NCBI GenBank assembly: GCA_964486055.1 | Contig: CAZALE010000001.1 | Location: forward strand, 372,001-436,000 | Source of the DNA: J014 sp964486055 | GTDB taxonomy: Bacteria > Acidobacteriota > Blastocatellia > Pyrinomonadales > Pyrinomonadaceae | Reading direction: 5' to 3' | Length of the DNA: 64,000 nucleotides | Part shown: positions 17,238-26,611 of the stretch, in pieces | Layout: the number at the start of each line of letters is the position of its first letter | Position numbering within the stretch: the stretch's first letter is position 1 | Program-made: the position numbers and the translations under genes | Notes under the pieces: generated by a model | The model's input: only the letters and a program-made list of their open reading frames with translations | Told to the model about the DNA's origin: nothing | The model's database searches: none

Positions 17238-19640
17238 ATGGACCCGTTTAAGATAGTCAAGAAGCTGAAAAATAGTTCACTTGAGGAGATTCGGCTTCGA
17301 GGCAGCCAAGCTTTTTCGATTTACTCTGAAAAAGTCGGGCTCAAAAAAACGGATATCTCCGACGCTGAGTTTGTATCGATTCTAGATAAAAATTTTTTAG
17401 GCGACAATCTACGTATAGAGGATATAAAAAAAGCATTTTTTCTGCATTCAGAAAAATTCTTTTTTCGATCTTTTTCTGATAAGCAAGCCACCTTAGAAGC
17501 ATTCAGAAGCCTGAATCCACAGATCAGAGCTTTTTTCATAGAGCGAGCAGAGATGATTCTAGCTGGTAAGATCAGTCTTCTTGGGTATGAGAGTTTGAAT
17601 TTTGGTGATCCGATAGATTGGCATTATGAACCTATTTCAGGCATTCACATTCCATTGAAACCATGGCACACCTTCGACGAGCTTGACACAAAAGAAACTG
17701 GCGATAAAAAAATAGTTTGGGAGCTAAATCGTCATCAGCATTTTTTTACTTTAGGAATCGCATATTGGCTGACTAAAGACGAAATATTCGCAGAAACATT
17801 TGTTAGACATCTAGTTAGCTGGATGGAGCAAAATCCGCCGGGTATGGGAATTAACTGGTTGAGCAGCCTCGAGTCAGCGTTTCGTTTGATTTCTTGGATA
17901 TGGGCTTTTCATTTTTTTAAAGATTCTCCCGAATTCTCTCCAGAAGTTTTTCTGAAAGCGCTCAAATTTCTATATTTTCACGGACACAGAATAGAGACTT
18001 ATCTCTCGACCTTCTATAGTCCGAACACACATCTAACCGGCGAAGCTGTTGGACTCTATTATCTCGGCACTCAAATACCCTTTCTTTCAGAATCAGAGCG
18101 ATGGCGCAAACTCGGTGAAGATATACTAATTGAACAAATAGATAAACAAGTGTGGAATGATGGAGTTTATTTTGAACAATCTTCCTGGTATGCGCGTTAT
18201 ACAGCCGATTTCTATCTACATTTTTTGATTTTGAGCAGCATCTTTGGTAAAAGAAACCTCTCAGCCAGATTAAAAGCACGCGTGCAACAGCTCCTCGATT
18301 TCTTGATGTATATCACTCGTCCCGATGGTTCAACCCCTCTCATCGGTGATGATGATGGCGGAAAAATGTTGCCATTGTCCGATAGGCAGCCGAATGATTT
18401 TCGTCCTTCTTTAGCGAGTGCTGCAGTTTTCTTCAATCGCCCTGATTATAAATTTGTAGCGGCGGACGCTGTCGAAGAACTCTTGTGGTTATATGGAATT
18501 GAAGGACTTCAGAAATTCAATGAGATACAAGCTATTGAGCCATCAAAAACTTCTGTGTTTTTTGACTGCGGCGGCTATTTCGTGATGCGTGATGGCTGGG
18601 ATAAGACCGATAATTATCTGATGATTGATGTTGGACCGATGGGAGAGCTCACGGCTGGTCATTCTCACGCAGATACTCTCTCCATTATAGTCTCCACACT
18701 AGGTAAAAACCTTATAGTTGATCCTGGAACTTATAGTTATCACGAATCTAAAAAAACTCGTGATTATTTTCGCTCGACTCTTGCCCACAATACGATTTCG
18801 ATCGACAGGCAGTCCTCATCAGAACCCGGAGACACATTCAATTGGAAATCAAAAGCAAATGCCTCTGTGCACAGATGCATCATACAAGAGCGATTTGATT
18901 TCATCGAGGCATCTCATGATGGCTACAGTAGATTGAATCCTCCAGCAATTCACACTAGAAGTACTTTGTTTTTAAAAAATGATTACTGGATAGTCAGAGA
19001 TTTTATAGGTACCTCGGGAAAGCACGATTATTTTATGAATTTTCATCTCTCTGAGGACACCGGAAGTTTATTTTACAAGAAAGAATTTCCAGGGGCATGC
19101 TTTGTAGAGCAATCCGATGAATTGACATCGATCAGGATATTCAGCTTTGGAGACAATGGAAATTGGCATTTTCGAGAGGGATGGGTTTCGAATTGTTACG
19201 GTAGACGTCTCAAAGCTCCGATTTTTCAGTTTCTCTCAAGTGCAGCAGGCTCTCAAGAATTTTTCACATTCATATTGCCAGATTTTGCAGATACTGTCGA
19301 AAAACCAAGCGTTCTTGAAATAGAAGTAATAGGCGCTCGGACCTTTGCTATAAATTTTAGAGAATACAGGGACGTTTTTATTTACATAGACGGTGAAAAA
19401 CAGCTACATTCGGATCTAATAACAACGGATTTCAGGTTTATCTGGGTCAGGAGTAGCCAAGATAGTTCAATCCCAGAAGAATACGTCTTAGTTGATGGGA
19501 AAAATTTCTTGCTGAATGGCAGAGAAATAGTAAGTAGACCTCATAGAATTGATTTTGCTGTTGCGATGAGATTAGGGAATCGACTAAATGTCCGAACGAG
19601 CGAGACTGTATTCAGCTTACTTCTCCCAGAGCTTCGTTAA
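17238..19640 (+). CDS. Heparinase II/III-family polysaccharide lyase
   Basis: The 800-residue protein has an N-terminal alpha/alpha-toroid region (about 100-400) containing NRHQHFFTLGIAYWLT and GINWLSSLESAFRLISW. A beta-sandwich heparinase II/III domain starts around residue 440, with GHSHADTLS (about 473-481), VDPGTYSY and RSTLAHNTISID. By family knowledge these enzymes cleave uronate-containing glycans by beta-elimination; many sit in exopolysaccharide operons. No signal peptide is visible, which is odd for a lyase acting outside. GGCGGAGG precedes the ATG. Neighbours are the deacetylase-like gene and an SDR. The substrate cannot be inferred. Confidence 0.88.
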   Translation: MDPFKIVKKLKNSSLEEIRLRGSQAFSIYSEKVGLKKTDISDAEFVSILDKNFLGDNLRIEDIKKAFFLHSEKFFFRSFSDKQATLEAFRSLNPQIRAFFIERAEMILAGKISLLGYESLNFGDPIDWHYEPISGIHIPLKPWHTFDELDTKETGDKKIVWELNRHQHFFTLGIAYWLTKDEIFAETFVRHLVSWMEQNPPGMGINWLSSLESAFRLISWIWAFHFFKDSPEFSPEVFLKALKFLYFHGHRIETYLSTFYSPNTHLTGEAVGLYYLGTQIPFLSESERWRKLGEDILIEQIDKQVWNDGVYFEQSSWYARYTADFYLHFLILSSIFGKRNLSARLKARVQQLLDFLMYITRPDGSTPLIGDDDGGKMLPLSDRQPNDFRPSLASAAVFFNRPDYKFVAADAVEELLWLYGIEGLQKFNEIQAIEPSKTSVFFDCGGYFVMRDGWDKTDNYLMIDVGPMGELTAGHSHADTLSIIVSTLGKNLIVDPGTYSYHESKKTRDYFRSTLAHNTISIDRQSSSEPGDTFNWKSKANASVHRCIIQERFDFIEASHDGYSRLNPPAIHTRSTLFLKNDYWIVRDFIGTSGKHDYFMNFHLSEDTGSLFYKKEFPGACFVEQSDELTSIRIFSFGDNGNWHFREGWVSNCYGRRLKAPIFQFLSSAAGSQEFFTFILPDFADTVEKPSVLEIEVIGARTFAINFREYRDVFIYIDGEKQLHSDLITTDFRFIWVRSSQDSSIPEEYVLVDGKNFLLNGREIVSRPHRIDFAVAMRLGNRLNVRTSETVFSLLLPELR

Positions 19641-19659
19641 TATTTCGCAGGTGCTAAAG

Positions 19660-20451
19660 ATGACAGATACGATTAGAACTGATTTCTGGGAACATAAGAC
19701 TGTGTTTATAACTGGAGCCTCTAGCGGTATTGGTACTGAACTTGCGCGTCAAGTCGCTGCAAGAGGTGCAACAGTAGGTTTGTTGGCCCGTCGCAGAGAA
19801 GAATTGGAAAAGCTGAAACGATCTATCGAGGAGAAAGGTGGAAAAGCTAGAATCTTTCCTGTAGATGTGACTAATTATGAAGCTGTTTTGACATCGGTTA
19901 AACAGTTTTGTGAGGAATTCAATAGAATCGACGTTCTAGTAGCAAATGCAGGCATAGCTGGAAAGACTGTAAATGCATGGGAAATAGATCCAAGAAATTT
20001 CGAGGAAGTAATCAAGATTAATTTGTTAGGCGCTGTCAATACTGTTGTTGCGGCACTTCCCGAGATGTTACGGCGAAATCAGGGTCACCTAGTTGCTATT
20101 TCTAGTCTTGCGGGGTTTCGAGGACTTCCGAAGTCTGCTGCATATTGCGCTAGTAAGGCTGCAATGAACTCTTTTTTTGAGAGCGTAAGAGTAGATCTTT
20201 TTAATACGAATATTCACGTTACTATCATTCAGCCAGGTTTCATAAAGACTCCTCTGACCTCAGGTAGAAAACATCCTATGCCCTTTCTAATGGAGCTAGA
20301 CGAGGCAACTCAAAAGATACTCAGAGCAATTGAGAAGCGAAAAAGTTTTTATGCATTTCCATGGCAATTAGCGTCTTTAGTTCGTCTGGCCAGATTTTTC
20401 CCAGTTTGGATATACGATCGAATCGTATCTAAGCGGAATTATCGCGAATGA
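19660..20451 (+). CDS. Short-chain dehydrogenase/reductase
   Basis: This is a classical SDR of 263 residues. The cofactor loop is TGASSGIG (about 18-25), the NNAG-type motif is VANAGIAG, the catalytic Ser lies in LVAISSLAG, and the YxxxK pair is YCASK (about 161-165). The presence of Arg residues after beta-2 (ARRREEL) suggests NADP(H) preference. I start at ATG 19660, with CAGGTG upstream, rather than the in-frame ATG at 19588 that lies inside the lyase gene. The C-terminal hydrophobic stretch FPWQLASLVRLARFFPVWIY could associate with membrane. Substrate unknown. Confidence 0.9.
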   Translation: MTDTIRTDFWEHKTVFITGASSGIGTELARQVAARGATVGLLARRREELEKLKRSIEEKGGKARIFPVDVTNYEAVLTSVKQFCEEFNRIDVLVANAGIAGKTVNAWEIDPRNFEEVIKINLLGAVNTVVAALPEMLRRNQGHLVAISSLAGFRGLPKSAAYCASKAAMNSFFESVRVDLFNTNIHVTIIQPGFIKTPLTSGRKHPMPFLMELDEATQKILRAIEKRKSFYAFPWQLASLVRLARFFPVWIYDRIVSKRNYRE

Positions 20452-20742
20452 ATAATGAGAAGTTGCCGGCTTAATGAATGATCAGTTGTATCGATAAAAA
20501 CAACATGGATTTATACGAGTTTTTAAAAGCTTCCAGATTGGTTTTTATGATTCTTGGAAATTGAGGTTATTGATTTTATGCTGAGAGATGCTCAAAGTAG
20601 GGTTGTAAGTGTTACAAGTTTCTTTGCCGGAACTTCAATGAGGCAAAATACTTTTGGAATAATGCAGCGAGCATTTGATTGCAATTCTGGAAACATGAAA
20701 AATGGATAAATAGCTTTGATTTACTCTTGGCTAGGGAAGATT
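20452..20742 (+). other. Intergenic region SDR-uppP
   Basis: This stretch of just under 300 bases is AT-rich and shows no convincing structure. A 43-codon ORF (20578-20709) begins with ATG but lacks a ribosome-binding site at normal spacing and resembles nothing I know, so I do not call it a gene. A promoter for uppP is likely here because the SDR ends the preceding group, but no box pair stands out. Confidence 0.5.
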
Positions 20743-21627
20743 ATGAATATTTTACAAGCAATAATACTAGGTATCGTACAGGGATTAACCGAGTTCATAC
20801 CAATAAGTTCAACAGCGCATCTTGTTTTCGCTAGTCGGCTTACGAACATATATAACCAGGATCCACACAAGATAACTGCAACGATGGCTGTAATTCAATT
20901 AGGTACATTGGCGGCAGTTTTTGCATATTTTTCATCTGATATTTTTGCAATAGCGAAAAATTTTATTCGTGACCATTGGCAAAGATTTATAAAGAAGCAG
21001 CCATTAAGTTTTTCGCCAAAACAAAAATATCGTCCTGATTGGCTCTCGACAGATTCTTGGTTGGGTTGGTTAGTAATTATCGGCTCGATTCCTATTGGCA
21101 TTTTTGGTTTGGTTTTTAAGAAATTGATAGAAGGACCTGCAACAAAAAATCTTTGGGTAATAGCTACGATGATGGTGGTAGTAGGGGTTTTACTTATATT
21201 TGCTGAGGTTTTTGGTGAACACCGAAAAGGGATCGAGGATCTTACGATAAACGATGCGTTGATAGTTGGTTTTGCGCAAGCATTCGCATTGATTCCGGGA
21301 GCATCTCGTTCTGGTTCGACCATAATGGGTGGGCTCTTTGCTGGTCAAACCCGTGAAACCGCTGCAAGATTTTCTTTCCTGCTCATGATTCCTGCTGTAA
21401 CAGCCAGTGGACTTTTAGAATTAAGAGAAGCTGTTTATTTATTGTCGAAAGATGACATTTTGGCCCTCATTACTGGGACAATCGTTGCAGGTGTAGTGGG
21501 GTATCTATCAATATGGTTTCTCTTGAATTTCTTAAGAAAACACTCAACATTTATTTTTATCGTATATAGAATCATAGTAGGTTTGGCAATCCTTGTTTTG
21601 CTTTGGAAGGGGGTCATACTACCCTGA
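20743..21627 (+). CDS. uppP: Undecaprenyl-diphosphatase UppP (BacA)
   Basis: UppP dephosphorylates undecaprenyl pyrophosphate at the membrane, recycling the lipid carrier used by MraY and MurG. The protein (294 residues) has about eight membrane helices. The family motifs are QGLTEFIPISSTAHL (about residues 13-27, with the catalytic Glu and Ser) and PGASRSGST (about 184-192, with the catalytic Arg). ATG 20743 with AGGGAAG upstream is preferred over a TTG at 20716, because the family begins right at the first helix. The stop shares a base with the recJ start. Confidence 0.96.
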   Translation: MNILQAIILGIVQGLTEFIPISSTAHLVFASRLTNIYNQDPHKITATMAVIQLGTLAAVFAYFSSDIFAIAKNFIRDHWQRFIKKQPLSFSPKQKYRPDWLSTDSWLGWLVIIGSIPIGIFGLVFKKLIEGPATKNLWVIATMMVVVGVLLIFAEVFGEHRKGIEDLTINDALIVGFAQAFALIPGASRSGSTIMGGLFAGQTRETAARFSFLLMIPAVTASGLLELREAVYLLSKDDILALITGTIVAGVVGYLSIWFLLNFLRKHSTFIFIVYRIIVGLAILVLLWKGVILP

Positions 21628-23354
21628 TGCAAAAGAGATGGAATATTCGCAAATACAGTGATGAACTGAGACGAAAGATATACGAGCTATCGAACATTCT
21701 TGGCATAAAACCGCTGACCGCTGCACTTTTGATAAACCGTGGCATAGATGAAGAGGAAAAAGCTAAGACCTTTCTTTGTCCAAAGATTGATGATTTGCAT
21801 GATCCATTCTTAATGAAGGACGTAGATAAGGCTACTAAGAGGATTTTAGAGGCGGTTAGTCGCAAGGAAAAGGTTTTGATTTGGGGGGATTACGATGTTG
21901 ATGGAACGACTGGCACTGTTTTATTACGCAGAGCTCTGAAATATCTAGGTTTAAAGGCTGATTTTCATATTCCCCACAGAATTTATGATGGTTACGGGAT
22001 TAGAAGAGATAGACTAGAGCAAATAAAAAAAGGTGGGTACACGCTGGTGATTTCAACTGATACAGGTAGTACAGCTTTAGAGGCTGGACAATGGGCTAAT
22101 GACAATGGGTTGGACCTGATAGTTACAGATCACCATAAACTCGACAAAGATCAGGAGCGTCCCTTTTTTGCACTGGTAAATCCGAATCAACATGATTGTC
22201 CATATCCAAATAAACATCTGGCAGGTGTAGGGGTAGCTTTTAAGCTTGCTCAGGCTGTATTGTCTCGTGCAAATTACGCTCAAAAGTCCGAGGCTATTTG
22301 TGAGCTTCTTGAGTTAACTGCTTTAGGGACAATTGCAGACATAATGGAGCTGGCAGGTGAAAATCGGACTATAGTGGCCTTAGGACTACAAAATCTCTCT
22401 GATACCAGGCAAGTTGGACTGCGTGCGTTAATGGAGGTTGCAGGATGCCTTGATGAGATTGATTCATACAGAGTTGGATTTCAGATTGCTCCGCGCATAA
22501 ATGCGGCTGGACGGCTTGCTGATGCTTCCGAAGTGATTGAATTATTCGAGACTGAGTCTTATGAAAAGGCTCTGAATTTAGCAAGAGGTTTAGATACTAA
22601 GAATAGAGAGAGGCAAAGGTTACAAGAGGCAGCTGTAAATGAGGCAATCGGCATAGTTGAAAAAGAGAAACAGAATAATAAAGTTTTAGTAGTTGCATCA
22701 CCAGATTGGCACAGGGGGATCGTCGGACTGGTAGCAGCAAAATTGGTGGAGAGATTTTATCGTCCGTCAGTTGCGATTGCTATCTCTGAGGGAGTAGCGT
22801 ATGGCTCAGCTAGAAGTCCAGAGTGGTTTGACATATCTGAGGGATTAGCAGCTTGTGCTGATGTTCTAACTAAATGGGGTGGACATAGTAAAGCAGCAGG
22901 ATTTACACTCCCTGAAGAAGATATAAACTCACTGGAGAGCATAATAAATGCCTATGCTCTCCGCAGGTTTTCTGAAGAATTACTGATGCCGACAATAGAA
23001 ATTGAGGCAGCTGTCAGGTTTTCTACTATAGATTTTCAGTTTTACCTTGAGCTTAAGAGAATGGAGCCTTTTGGTTTAGGGAACCCAAGACCTTTATTCG
23101 TAACAAAGTTTGTGCATCTGGCAGATAAGCCGTATGTCCTTAAGGATAAGCATTTGAGATTGATCTTAAGGGATGCAGAGGGTTATAAGCACTGGGCACT
23201 CTGGTGGAACGGTGTAGAAAAACTAAAAGAAAAGGGAATTGACGTGTATAAATTGGAATCATCAACTATAGATGTAGCATATAGATTAGACACACGAGAC
23301 TTTGGGTCTCAAATAAAAATCCAACTTTTGATTGAGGATATTAGGATTTCTTGA
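21627..23354 (+). CDS. recJ: Single-stranded-DNA-specific exonuclease RecJ
   Basis: RecJ is a 5'-3' exonuclease used in recombination and mismatch repair. The DHH-family core shows WGDYDVDGTTGT (about residues 87-98), STDTGS, VTDHHKL (about 164-170), and NPNQHDCPYPNKHLAGVGVA. A second domain (DHHA1 type) holds HRGIVGLVAAKL and GGHSKAAGFTL, and an OB-fold domain ends the protein. Its 575 residues match the usual core size. The start codon ATG 21627 overlaps the uppP stop (TGATG), with GGAAGGGGG upstream; a TTG at 21603 is the longer option. Confidence 0.95.
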   Translation: MQKRWNIRKYSDELRRKIYELSNILGIKPLTAALLINRGIDEEEKAKTFLCPKIDDLHDPFLMKDVDKATKRILEAVSRKEKVLIWGDYDVDGTTGTVLLRRALKYLGLKADFHIPHRIYDGYGIRRDRLEQIKKGGYTLVISTDTGSTALEAGQWANDNGLDLIVTDHHKLDKDQERPFFALVNPNQHDCPYPNKHLAGVGVAFKLAQAVLSRANYAQKSEAICELLELTALGTIADIMELAGENRTIVALGLQNLSDTRQVGLRALMEVAGCLDEIDSYRVGFQIAPRINAAGRLADASEVIELFETESYEKALNLARGLDTKNRERQRLQEAAVNEAIGIVEKEKQNNKVLVVASPDWHRGIVGLVAAKLVERFYRPSVAIAISEGVAYGSARSPEWFDISEGLAACADVLTKWGGHSKAAGFTLPEEDINSLESIINAYALRRFSEELLMPTIEIEAAVRFSTIDFQFYLELKRMEPFGLGNPRPLFVTKFVHLADKPYVLKDKHLRLILRDAEGYKHWALWWNGVEKLKEKGIDVYKLESSTIDVAYRLDTRDFGSQIKIQLLIEDIRIS

Positions 23355-23356
23355 GT

Positions 23357-24475
23357 ATGCTCAAGTCAATTAAGAAAAGCCATGTTTTAATGTGCATTGC
23401 TAAAGCATTTTGTATGCTAAGTATAGTGTTTTTAGGAGGGACAATAGTACTCATGGGCCAGGAGACCAGTATCGGCGGAGTATATGAAGTTGGAATAGGT
23501 GCTAAGAATGAAGATAAAGATAAATTAATCGCTTATTTTGAGCGTTTTGGATATAGGATCGGAAAAGAGGGAGTTCTGGATGAGGCATCTGTTGAGCAGC
23601 TATATGGAGTCAGGTCTAAACTGAGATCAGTAAGATTATATCATCAAGATTCTGATCATGGGTTAATTCGCATAATGGTTTGGGATAAGCCGAGTGATGA
23701 TGGCCTAGGTTTGATTGGTATGAAAGTAATAGGTAACCGTTGGGGAGCGATGATGACGGCTGATATTTACAACATACAGAATCACGTTGAGGAGGCAATT
23801 GCCCAGGGATATCCCATCTATTATGTTTCACCTCAGAGAGCCGAAATCTACAAACCCGAAAAAAGACCTGTGCCTTTTTTAGAAAACTACCCTGCTATTC
23901 GCGAAATGTGCTTGATTCAGCCGTTGACGAGACAAATAATTTTCCAGCGCTTCGGTTACACGCTTCCATATTATGGCAAGATAAATCATGAGTCGTTTTT
24001 TAAATCCTCTCAGATTACGCATGTTGGAATAGTCATAGAGTATGATCCAGAGCACATAGAATTTTATGGCGATGTGTTGGGATTATTAAAGGTTAAAGAG
24101 AGCAAAAGCTATGAATCTGGTTATGAAGATTCATCAGCCAGGGCTATTTTTGATTTAGAAAAGCATCAGCGTTATGGGACTACAGACTTTGATAATCCAA
24201 GTAGCTCCAAAGATCCAATGAAAGCTGTGTCAGGCAGATTAAAGATCATTTGGTTTTCACCAGAATCCGACTTAGAGGAAAAGTTAGATAGAAGTAAACC
24301 TGGAAGTTTAGGGTATTCTCTCTACACTTATCGTGTTAAGAACATAGAGGAGTATCATCGCAGGGTTAAGAAAAGCAAAGCGCGAAGCGTTACGGCAATC
24401 AGAAAAAATGAATTTGATGAAAAGAGCTTTTCTTTTATCGCACCAGATGGATACTTTTGGACTTTGGTCGAATAA
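23357..24475 (+). CDS. Exported double VOC (glyoxalase-fold) protein of unknown function
   Basis: The 372-residue protein starts with a signal-like segment (basic KSIKKSH, then hydrophobic to about residue 33, IVLMG). Two vicinal-oxygen-chelate-like units follow: GGVYEVGIGAKNEDKDKL...FGYRI at about 40-65, and ITHVGIVIEYDPEHIEFYGDVLGL near 220-245, ending APDGYFWTLVE. His at the second unit start (THVGI) is a possible metal ligand; the first unit has Glu there. The 5' end overlaps recJ by TTGA if TTG 23351 is used; ATG 23357 is likelier. It separates recJ from mreB. Reaction unknown; secreted VOC pairs are uncommon. Confidence 0.75.
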   Translation: MLKSIKKSHVLMCIAKAFCMLSIVFLGGTIVLMGQETSIGGVYEVGIGAKNEDKDKLIAYFERFGYRIGKEGVLDEASVEQLYGVRSKLRSVRLYHQDSDHGLIRIMVWDKPSDDGLGLIGMKVIGNRWGAMMTADIYNIQNHVEEAIAQGYPIYYVSPQRAEIYKPEKRPVPFLENYPAIREMCLIQPLTRQIIFQRFGYTLPYYGKINHESFFKSSQITHVGIVIEYDPEHIEFYGDVLGLLKVKESKSYESGYEDSSARAIFDLEKHQRYGTTDFDNPSSSKDPMKAVSGRLKIIWFSPESDLEEKLDRSKPGSLGYSLYTYRVKNIEEYHRRVKKSKARSVTAIRKNEFDEKSFSFIAPDGYFWTLVE

Positions 24476-24619
24476 AAATTGAGCCATTTGTTTTAAGTTG
24501 AATTCGATGCAGCTGATCGAAATTTAACTTTCTGAGTAGCAAAAAGATAGTGTTTCGTTATATCCTAAATAATTTGATATAGCTTAAGAAAAGCGCTTTT
24601 TGGGGAAAACAAAAATCAA

Positions 24620-25666
24620 ATGGCACTCAGATCTTTATTCAGTTTTTTTTCCAGCGATTTAGCGATAGATCTCGGCACTGCTAACACCTTAGTGTATGCG
24701 AAAGGGCGGGGTATAGTGGTCTCAGAACCATCCATCGTAGCTATCAACAAGGTCACAAACGAGGTAGAGGCTGTAGGACGAGAAGCTAAGGAGATGTTAG
24801 GCAGGACGCCTGGTAACATAGTTGCAATCAGGCCGATGAAGGATGGGGTAATAGCGAATTTTGAAGTTACGGAGAAAATGCTTCAACACTTTATCCGGAA
24901 GGCGCACAATGGTAGGACATGGGTAAGACCAAGAGTCGTTATAGGTATTCCGTCCGAGATTACCCAGGTTGAAAGGCGAGCAGTTGAAGAATCAGCAATA
25001 AAAGCTAAGGCTTCCGAAGTTTATCTTGTAGAGGAGGCTATGGCGGCTGCGATAGGGGCAGGGCTTCCAATAACTGAGCCGCATGGAAGCATGGTGGTTG
25101 ATATAGGTGGTGGGACTACCGATATAGCGGTAATTTCATTAGCCGGTATAGTTTACTCCAGGGCGGTCAGAGTAGCTGGGAATGAAATGGACGAGGCGAT
25201 AACACAATACATAAAGCGCAAGTATAATCTTCTAATAGGAGAGAGAACAGCAGAAGCGATTAAAATTGCCTTAGGCTCAGCATTTCCCTTGGATGAACCA
25301 CTTTCGATGGAGGTAAGGGGTAGAAATTTAATAGAGGGAATTCCTAAGACGATAACTATAACAGATGAAGAAGTAAGAGAAGCTTTATCTGATTGTGTCT
25401 CAACCATCGTAAACGCTGTTAGAGTTGCCTTAGAGCGGACCCCTCCAGAGTTAGCGGCCGATATTGTTGAGAGAGGAATAGTGCTGACTGGCGGCGGTGC
25501 TTTGTTGAAGAATCTTGATAAGCGATTATCTATAGAAACTGGTCTACCCGTCATGGTTGCAGATGATCCTCTATCCTCAGTCGTTTTGGGCGCTGGTAAG
25601 ATGCTCTCCGACTTTGAATTGTTGAAACGCGTTAGATGCGAAAGTTCATTGATAACAGGCTTGTAA
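24620..25666 (+). CDS. mreB: Rod-shape determining protein MreB
   Basis: MreB is the bacterial actin homologue that organises lateral wall synthesis. The N-terminal FFSSDLAIDLGTANTLVY includes the phosphate-1 loop and a short membrane-binding hydrophobic lead. The phosphate-2 loop is VVDIGGGTTDIAVIS (about residues 158-172), and the adenosine loop is GIVLTGGGALLKN (about 290-302). At 348 residues it is complete. It opens the elongation cluster after a 144-base spacer that must hold the promoter, though I could not pick a clear box pair. GGGG lies upstream of the ATG at long spacing. Confidence 0.97.
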   Translation: MALRSLFSFFSSDLAIDLGTANTLVYAKGRGIVVSEPSIVAINKVTNEVEAVGREAKEMLGRTPGNIVAIRPMKDGVIANFEVTEKMLQHFIRKAHNGRTWVRPRVVIGIPSEITQVERRAVEESAIKAKASEVYLVEEAMAAAIGAGLPITEPHGSMVVDIGGGTTDIAVISLAGIVYSRAVRVAGNEMDEAITQYIKRKYNLLIGERTAEAIKIALGSAFPLDEPLSMEVRGRNLIEGIPKTITITDEEVREALSDCVSTIVNAVRVALERTPPELAADIVERGIVLTGGGALLKNLDKRLSIETGLPVMVADDPLSSVVLGAGKMLSDFELLKRVRCESSLITGL

Positions 25667-25705
25667 TCGAAAGTTGATTTAGATTGAGCAGGCTGCAGAT
25701 ATCCG

Positions 25706-26611
25706 ATGATAGAAAGAACCCAAAAGGAAATCTGGCGAATTTCACCATGGGTGACTCTGGTCTTATTAGTAGGAAACTTCATATTAATGGCCTGGGATGC
25801 TAGAACTGAATCGAATCAACGTTTGCTCCGAGTCTGGGTTCAAGTCGTCGCAGCATTTGTTCAATCGCCTATAAGTTTTGTGGTTAATGAGGTCTCAGAA
25901 AGTTTCGAGTCTTACCTAAAATTGAGAAGTGCGATTAGTGAAAATGAGCAATTAAAAAGGCAAGTGCATGAATTAGAGATGAAACTTCAGGAAAACGAGC
26001 TGCTGATCTCAGAGAATACAAGGCTAAAGGGACTACTGCAGCTCAAGGAAAGTAGCAAATATCAAATACGAATAGCAAACGTAATAGGTCGTGATCCATC
26101 AAAGTGGTTTGGTTCGCTAATAATAAATCGTGGCAGTGTTGATGGGATAAAAGTTAATATGCCTGTAATAACTAGTGGTGGTCTCGTAGGCAGGATTACA
26201 ACTGTAACGCCTCTAGCCTCCCAAGTTATGCTACTTACTGATGAAAAGTCAGGTGCTGGTGCGATAGTTGGGGAACTTGGTAGCTCTGGAGCCTTAGGAG
26301 TGGTGAGAGGGACAGGAAAAAAGGATCTCCTGGAAATGAGATATGTTTCAGGCTTGGTTGAGGTAAAGATTGGAGAATCTGTTTATACAAGCGGCCAGGA
26401 TGGAATATATCCTCCTGGATTGAAAATAGGTGAGGTGGTAGATGTCACAAAAGGTTCTACCACTACTCCTCAGATAATACTCATAAAGCCGACAGCTGAC
26501 ATTAATTCTGTCAAAGAAGTTGCGGTCTTACTTTATGAAGCTCCTGACGCCGTTATTTTTCAAAATGGCGAAAAGAAAGGACACAAAGGGAATTGGGACA
26601 GGCTAAACTAA
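25706..26611 (+). CDS. mreC: Rod-shape determining protein MreC
   Basis: MreC is a periplasmic scaffold, anchored by one N-terminal helix (about residues 13-30, PWVTLVLLVGNFILMAW), that couples MreB to PBP2. A coiled coil follows (about 60-112, rich in Glu, Leu and Lys). The beta-barrel MreC core contains NRGSVDGIKVNMPVIT, GGLVGRI, LLTDEKSGAGAIV and YTSGQDGIYPPGLKIGEV, the family signature region. Length (301) is usual. It lies between mreB and mreD and overlaps the latter by 19 bases. Confidence 0.94.
   Translation: MIERTQKEIWRISPWVTLVLLVGNFILMAWDARTESNQRLLRVWVQVVAAFVQSPISFVVNEVSESFESYLKLRSAISENEQLKRQVHELEMKLQENELLISENTRLKGLLQLKESSKYQIRIANVIGRDPSKWFGSLIINRGSVDGIKVNMPVITSGGLVGRITTVTPLASQVMLLTDEKSGAGAIVGELGSSGALGVVRGTGKKDLLEMRYVSGLVEVKIGESVYTSGQDGIYPPGLKIGEVVDVTKGSTTTPQIILIKPTADINSVKEVAVLLYEAPDAVIFQNGEKKGHKGNWDRLN

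Noticed and set aside
20578..20709. 43-codon ORF before uppP
   Set aside because: Only a GAGG at too great a distance precedes it, and the product resembles nothing; length is within chance expectation.
25153..25782. 209-codon antisense frame over mreB
   Set aside because: It is a shadow of a strongly conserved coding gene; its apparent product has no recognisable domain.
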